Source: Neptunicella marina
GTDB lineage: Bacteria; Pseudomonadota; Gammaproteobacteria; Enterobacterales; Alteromonadaceae
Assembly: GCF_014270035.1 (NCBI RefSeq)
Contig: NZ_JACNEP010000023.1
Span: 1-45,666, forward strand
Length of the DNA: 45,666 nucleotides
Direction of reading: 5' to 3'
This document shows, in pieces, positions 43,211-45,666 of the stretch. The notes under the pieces are model-generated. The model had not been told where the DNA came from and ran no database searches. It saw nothing but the letters and a program-made list of their open reading frames with translations. A program made the position numbers and the translations under genes. The first letter of the stretch is position 1; each line of letters begins with the position of its first letter.

Positions 43211-43558
43211 TTATTCGATAAAATGCGTACCCCAACCATCGTAAAATACCTTGTGTTTGGTGGCGATGGTTAACAGTTTTTCGGTATCTTCGTTTATTTT
43301 GTTAACGTCCAGAGGGCGGTCAACAGTAGCATCAAAACACAAGATTGTACCGCCATCATCTAATATAAGCTCTTCCGCATCACCCACTTCGTAGCCTGCT
43401 TTAAAAGCGTCTACAGCTGCTTTTTCCAAACGATCAAAATCGTCACAGGCAAAGTGATATTCAATTTGATAAATCGCGTCTGGTTGACTGCCATCTTCCA
43501 GCAATGCATCAATGGTTTCCTGATTAAATACCTGCCATTCGGCCAGTTCTGAGCTCAT
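43211..43558 (-). CDS. rraB: Ribonuclease E inhibitor RraB
   Basis: A 115-residue acidic protein. Conserved segments are EWQVFNQETIDALLEDGSQP, YQIEYHFACDDFDRLEKAA and CFDATVDRPLDVNKI. RraB binds the C-terminal region of RNase E and alters mRNA decay. Slightly shorter than E. coli RraB (138 residues). The acyltransferase gene lies 26 bases upstream on the same strand, so the two may be co-transcribed. Confidence 0.93.
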   Translation of the reverse strand: MSSELAEWQVFNQETIDALLEDGSQPDAIYQIEYHFACDDFDRLEKAAVDAFKAGYEVGDAEELILDDGGTILCFDATVDRPLDVNKINEDTEKLLTIATKHKVFYDGWGTHFIE

Positions 43559-43584
43559 AGTGATGTCCTAAGCGTGATGTGTTT

Positions 43585-44307
43585 TTAAGCCTGTTTTTTT
43601 GTGGTCACTTCCCGATCAAGCTGCTCTATTTTCTGTTGCATCGTATCGTGAAAATACTGACTCCATTCCTTTAAAGATTTGGAATCATCCATTATGACGG
43701 GTTTGGCCATATCAATAATCAGCGTACCATTATCCCAGCGATTTAATTTTACTTTATTATGAAGATTGCTGGCACAAATACTCACTACGGGCGCATTAGT
43801 TAATTTAGCTAATTTAAATGCGCCAGTTTTAAATGGCAGTAAACCTCGGCCATAACTGCGCGTACCTTCGGGAAACATCCATACTGACAGCTTTTTCTGT
43901 TTGATTTTTTGGGCGGCAATATCAATGGTTCCGCGGGCTTTATTTGAGTTTTTACGATCAATCAGAATATTGCCTGATAGCCAGTAAACCCAGCCAAAGA
44001 TGGGGATCCATTTTAAACTTTTTTTGCCTATAGTTACCGTTCCGGGTTGTGCCGCACCACAAACAGTAAAAATATCGAATGAATTCTGATGGTTGCCGAT
44101 AAATACAAATGGGCCCTGCTGTTTAACGTCATCCGGGATGCGAAATTCAAGTTTTAAACCAAACAGGCGTGCCGTTGTGCTATATAAGCGACCAGCAGTG
44201 CAAACATTGTTGCGATGAAATGGTCTGACCAGGCACATGAAAATTAAAAAGATGTTAATCAAAATAAAATAAACGGCAATAACAGGGATTCTTATTAAGG
44301 CAACCAC
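43585..44307 (-). CDS. plsC: 1-acyl-sn-glycerol-3-phosphate acyltransferase (PlsC type)
   Basis: A 240-residue membrane-bound acyltransferase with an N-terminal helix (~5-28). Motif I NHQNSFD contains the catalytic His73 and Asp78; motif III is FPEGTRSYGRG; motif IV is in NAPVVSICAS. It transfers an acyl chain to lysophosphatidate in phospholipid synthesis. Length and motifs match PlsC, though which acyl donor is used cannot be seen. rraB follows 26 bases downstream. Confidence 0.93.
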   Translation of the reverse strand: MVALIRIPVIAVYFILINIFLIFMCLVRPFHRNNVCTAGRLYSTTARLFGLKLEFRIPDDVKQQGPFVFIGNHQNSFDIFTVCGAAQPGTVTIGKKSLKWIPIFGWVYWLSGNILIDRKNSNKARGTIDIAAQKIKQKKLSVWMFPEGTRSYGRGLLPFKTGAFKLAKLTNAPVVSICASNLHNKVKLNRWDNGTLIIDMAKPVIMDDSKSLKEWSQYFHDTMQQKIEQLDREVTTKKQA

Positions 44308-44458
44308 AACTAAACTCTATAATTAAATTCGCGGGTGATTATACGTTTTTTTGAATCTATTACATGTCTGATCTGTCATAACATGGCAAACAGTATTTTT
44401 TACAATAGATTTGAGGATGCTGATTATTTTTTCAAGACTGAAACGGGTAATGAAGTAA

Positions 44459-45607
44459 ATGCAAACATTTCGACATGATGAACTGGATGAAGATGTACTG
44501 GACGAGTTGCTTGAAGAGATTAATGAACTCTATGAAGCAAGCGAACAAACTCTGATTGACCTGGAAGTCGAACCCGAAGACAACGAATTGCAGCGCGCCC
44601 TTTTCCGCTCTATTCATACCATTAAAGGTGATTTAGGGTTAGTTAACTTCACACCAATGCTGCCTTTGTTGCAACGTGTGGAGGATTTACTCGATTTTTT
44701 GCGTAAAGGACAAATACATTACACCAGTACTATGAGCGATTTGGTGTTATTAACCATGGATCGGGTAAAAATGTTTGTGCAGTCCTGTATCAAAGATGGT
44801 CAGGCTGTTTACGATGAAAATTTATACAATCAACTTTGTACCCATATAGGTAGAATCACCCCGCAGAATAATGCACAACATGAACAACTCCTGGCGGAAT
44901 CTGTTTTGTTGCTTGACCCGTCGCTGGATGTGGTGCCTGAAGGTAAAAAGGTGAAGAATCAACCACAGGATCAGGCACTCAAAGAGTTGGACATGACCGA
45001 CGGATTTGACGATGAACAACAGGATGAAATTCAGTTTTTCCGTGAGTTAATGGTTCCAGTCGAAAAGCGCTCCAGATACTGGCAGGGGCGTTGTGATCGC
45101 ATAGCTAAACTGGCGTTATTCTTAAATAAACAAGCGGGTAATCCAATTGATGAAAAACAATTAGTTGTTGCCTGTTATGTGCATGACTTTGGCATGGCAT
45201 TTATGCCGCTGGCGTTATTACATCAGGAAGAAACTCTCGATCAATCCCAATTCAATCTGTTGCGTTCACACGTGTTTAAAAGTGCTAAGTTGCTTGAACA
45301 TCTGGAGCACTGGAACGAAGCACGCAAAATCATTATACAGCATCATGAACGCATAGATGGTAGCGGCTATCCAATGGGCCTGAAAAGTGAAGAAATTTGC
45401 GAAGGTGCTAAGTTATTAGCGATTGTTGACACCTTTGATGCATTAACCCATAAACGAGCCTATCAAACTCACCTAAGTCGTCCTAAAAAGCATGCCGTCA
45501 TAGAAATAAATAAAGTCGCAAAAGGTCAGTTTTGTGACAAATGGATGAAAATATTTAATAAGGCAATGGCGCAGTTACTTAGTCGTGCCTGTGTCGTCCT
45601 GAAATAG
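44459..45607 (+). CDS. Hpt domain/HD-GYP domain fusion protein (putative c-di-GMP phosphodiesterase)
   Basis: A 382-residue protein. Residues ~10-110 form a histidine phosphotransfer domain with phospho-His53 in SIHTIKGDLG. After a linker (~130-190), an HD-GYP domain follows: HD pair His242-Asp243 in VHDFG (HDIG in most members), and HHERIDGSGYP at 295-305, the diagnostic motif of active c-di-GMP phosphodiesterases. Phosphotransfer from a kinase encoded elsewhere could thus control c-di-GMP breakdown in one polypeptide. The ATG at 44459 has no strong ribosome site. A terminator follows. Confidence 0.9.
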   Translation: MQTFRHDELDEDVLDELLEEINELYEASEQTLIDLEVEPEDNELQRALFRSIHTIKGDLGLVNFTPMLPLLQRVEDLLDFLRKGQIHYTSTMSDLVLLTMDRVKMFVQSCIKDGQAVYDENLYNQLCTHIGRITPQNNAQHEQLLAESVLLLDPSLDVVPEGKKVKNQPQDQALKELDMTDGFDDEQQDEIQFFRELMVPVEKRSRYWQGRCDRIAKLALFLNKQAGNPIDEKQLVVACYVHDFGMAFMPLALLHQEETLDQSQFNLLRSHVFKSAKLLEHLEHWNEARKIIIQHHERIDGSGYPMGLKSEEICEGAKLLAIVDTFDALTHKRAYQTHLSRPKKHAVIEINKVAKGQFCDKWMKIFNKAMAQLLSRACVVLK

Positions 45608-45625
45608 GTTGACGGTTTTTCAAAG

Positions 45626-45652
45626 GCCAGTAGATTTTCTACTGGCTTTTTT
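45626..45652 (+). terminator. Terminator after the HD-GYP gene
   Basis: A 9-bp stem (GCCAGTAGA 45626-45634, TCTACTGGC 45638-45646) with a TTT loop and trailing T residues. Confidence 0.92.
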
Positions 45653-45666
45653 CATTGTGCACTTGA

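Overview
The window looks like a chromosomal segment of a marine gammaproteobacterium, probably of the Alteromonadales (inference from gene content: mutS-pncC-recA order, RraB, RluF, RNase-linked and envelope genes of gammaproteobacterial type, GlyGly-CTERM and PEP-CTERM sorting signals, and sugar-scavenging genes). The genus cannot be fixed from sequence reading alone. Core genes have moderate GC; the left end, especially 3.8-6.8 kb, is visibly AT-rich.

Region 1 (1-9.2 kb) is accessory DNA. It carries, on the minus strand, an AbiTii-type abortive-infection protein with a small four-helix membrane protein upstream, then an HTH antitoxin / PIN toxin pair with a 1-nt overlap. A ~680-bp gene-free stretch follows, packed with perfect hairpins and a REP-like element. 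Next comes a ~5.3-kb unit bounded by two ~270-280-bp imperfect direct copies of the 3' part of an FKBP-type prolyl isomerase gene. Inside that unit lie a frameshifted secreted GlyGly-CTERM protein, a stub of a DUF1624 (heparan-alpha-glucosaminide N-acetyltransferase-like) gene, and a radical SAM enzyme whose SPASM-like cysteine cluster precedes the radical SAM core. The FKBP gene next to mutS is broken by an indel, so neither copy is intact.

Region 2 (9.2-22.6 kb) is core: mutS, pncC (CinA C-terminal type), recA with an SOS box exactly filling the promoter spacer, mlaA overlapping an RND/MMPL exporter, NAD malic enzyme, an NfeD/SPFH membrane pair, a DUF1328 peptide and a small lipoprotein, and rluF.

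Region 3 (22.7-34.2 kb) is metabolic: a GH3 beta-glucosidase divergent from gluconokinase and a FucP/GluP-type sugar permease, with two LacI-type palindromes flanking gluconokinase; a periplasmic cyclophilin; two exported hydrolases in tandem (M20 peptidase and YtcJ-like amidohydrolase); methylglyoxal synthase; a class V aminotransferase; an Lrp/AsnC regulator; and a PEP-CTERM protein.

Region 4 (34.3-45.7 kb) holds a PKD-type lipoprotein, a DUF454 protein, tRNA-Leu(CAG), a CnoX/YbbN co-chaperone, a four-gene operon of two spondin-domain proteins plus an OmpR-family two-component system, a GNAT acetyltransferase, an exported amidohydrolase, rraB, a PlsC-type acyltransferase, and an Hpt/HD-GYP fusion. 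The spondin operon is preceded by three TGYGAT repeats at exact 11-bp spacing, the geometry expected for an OmpR/PhoB-family regulator. It is the most coherent candidate for an undescribed regulated surface system in the window.
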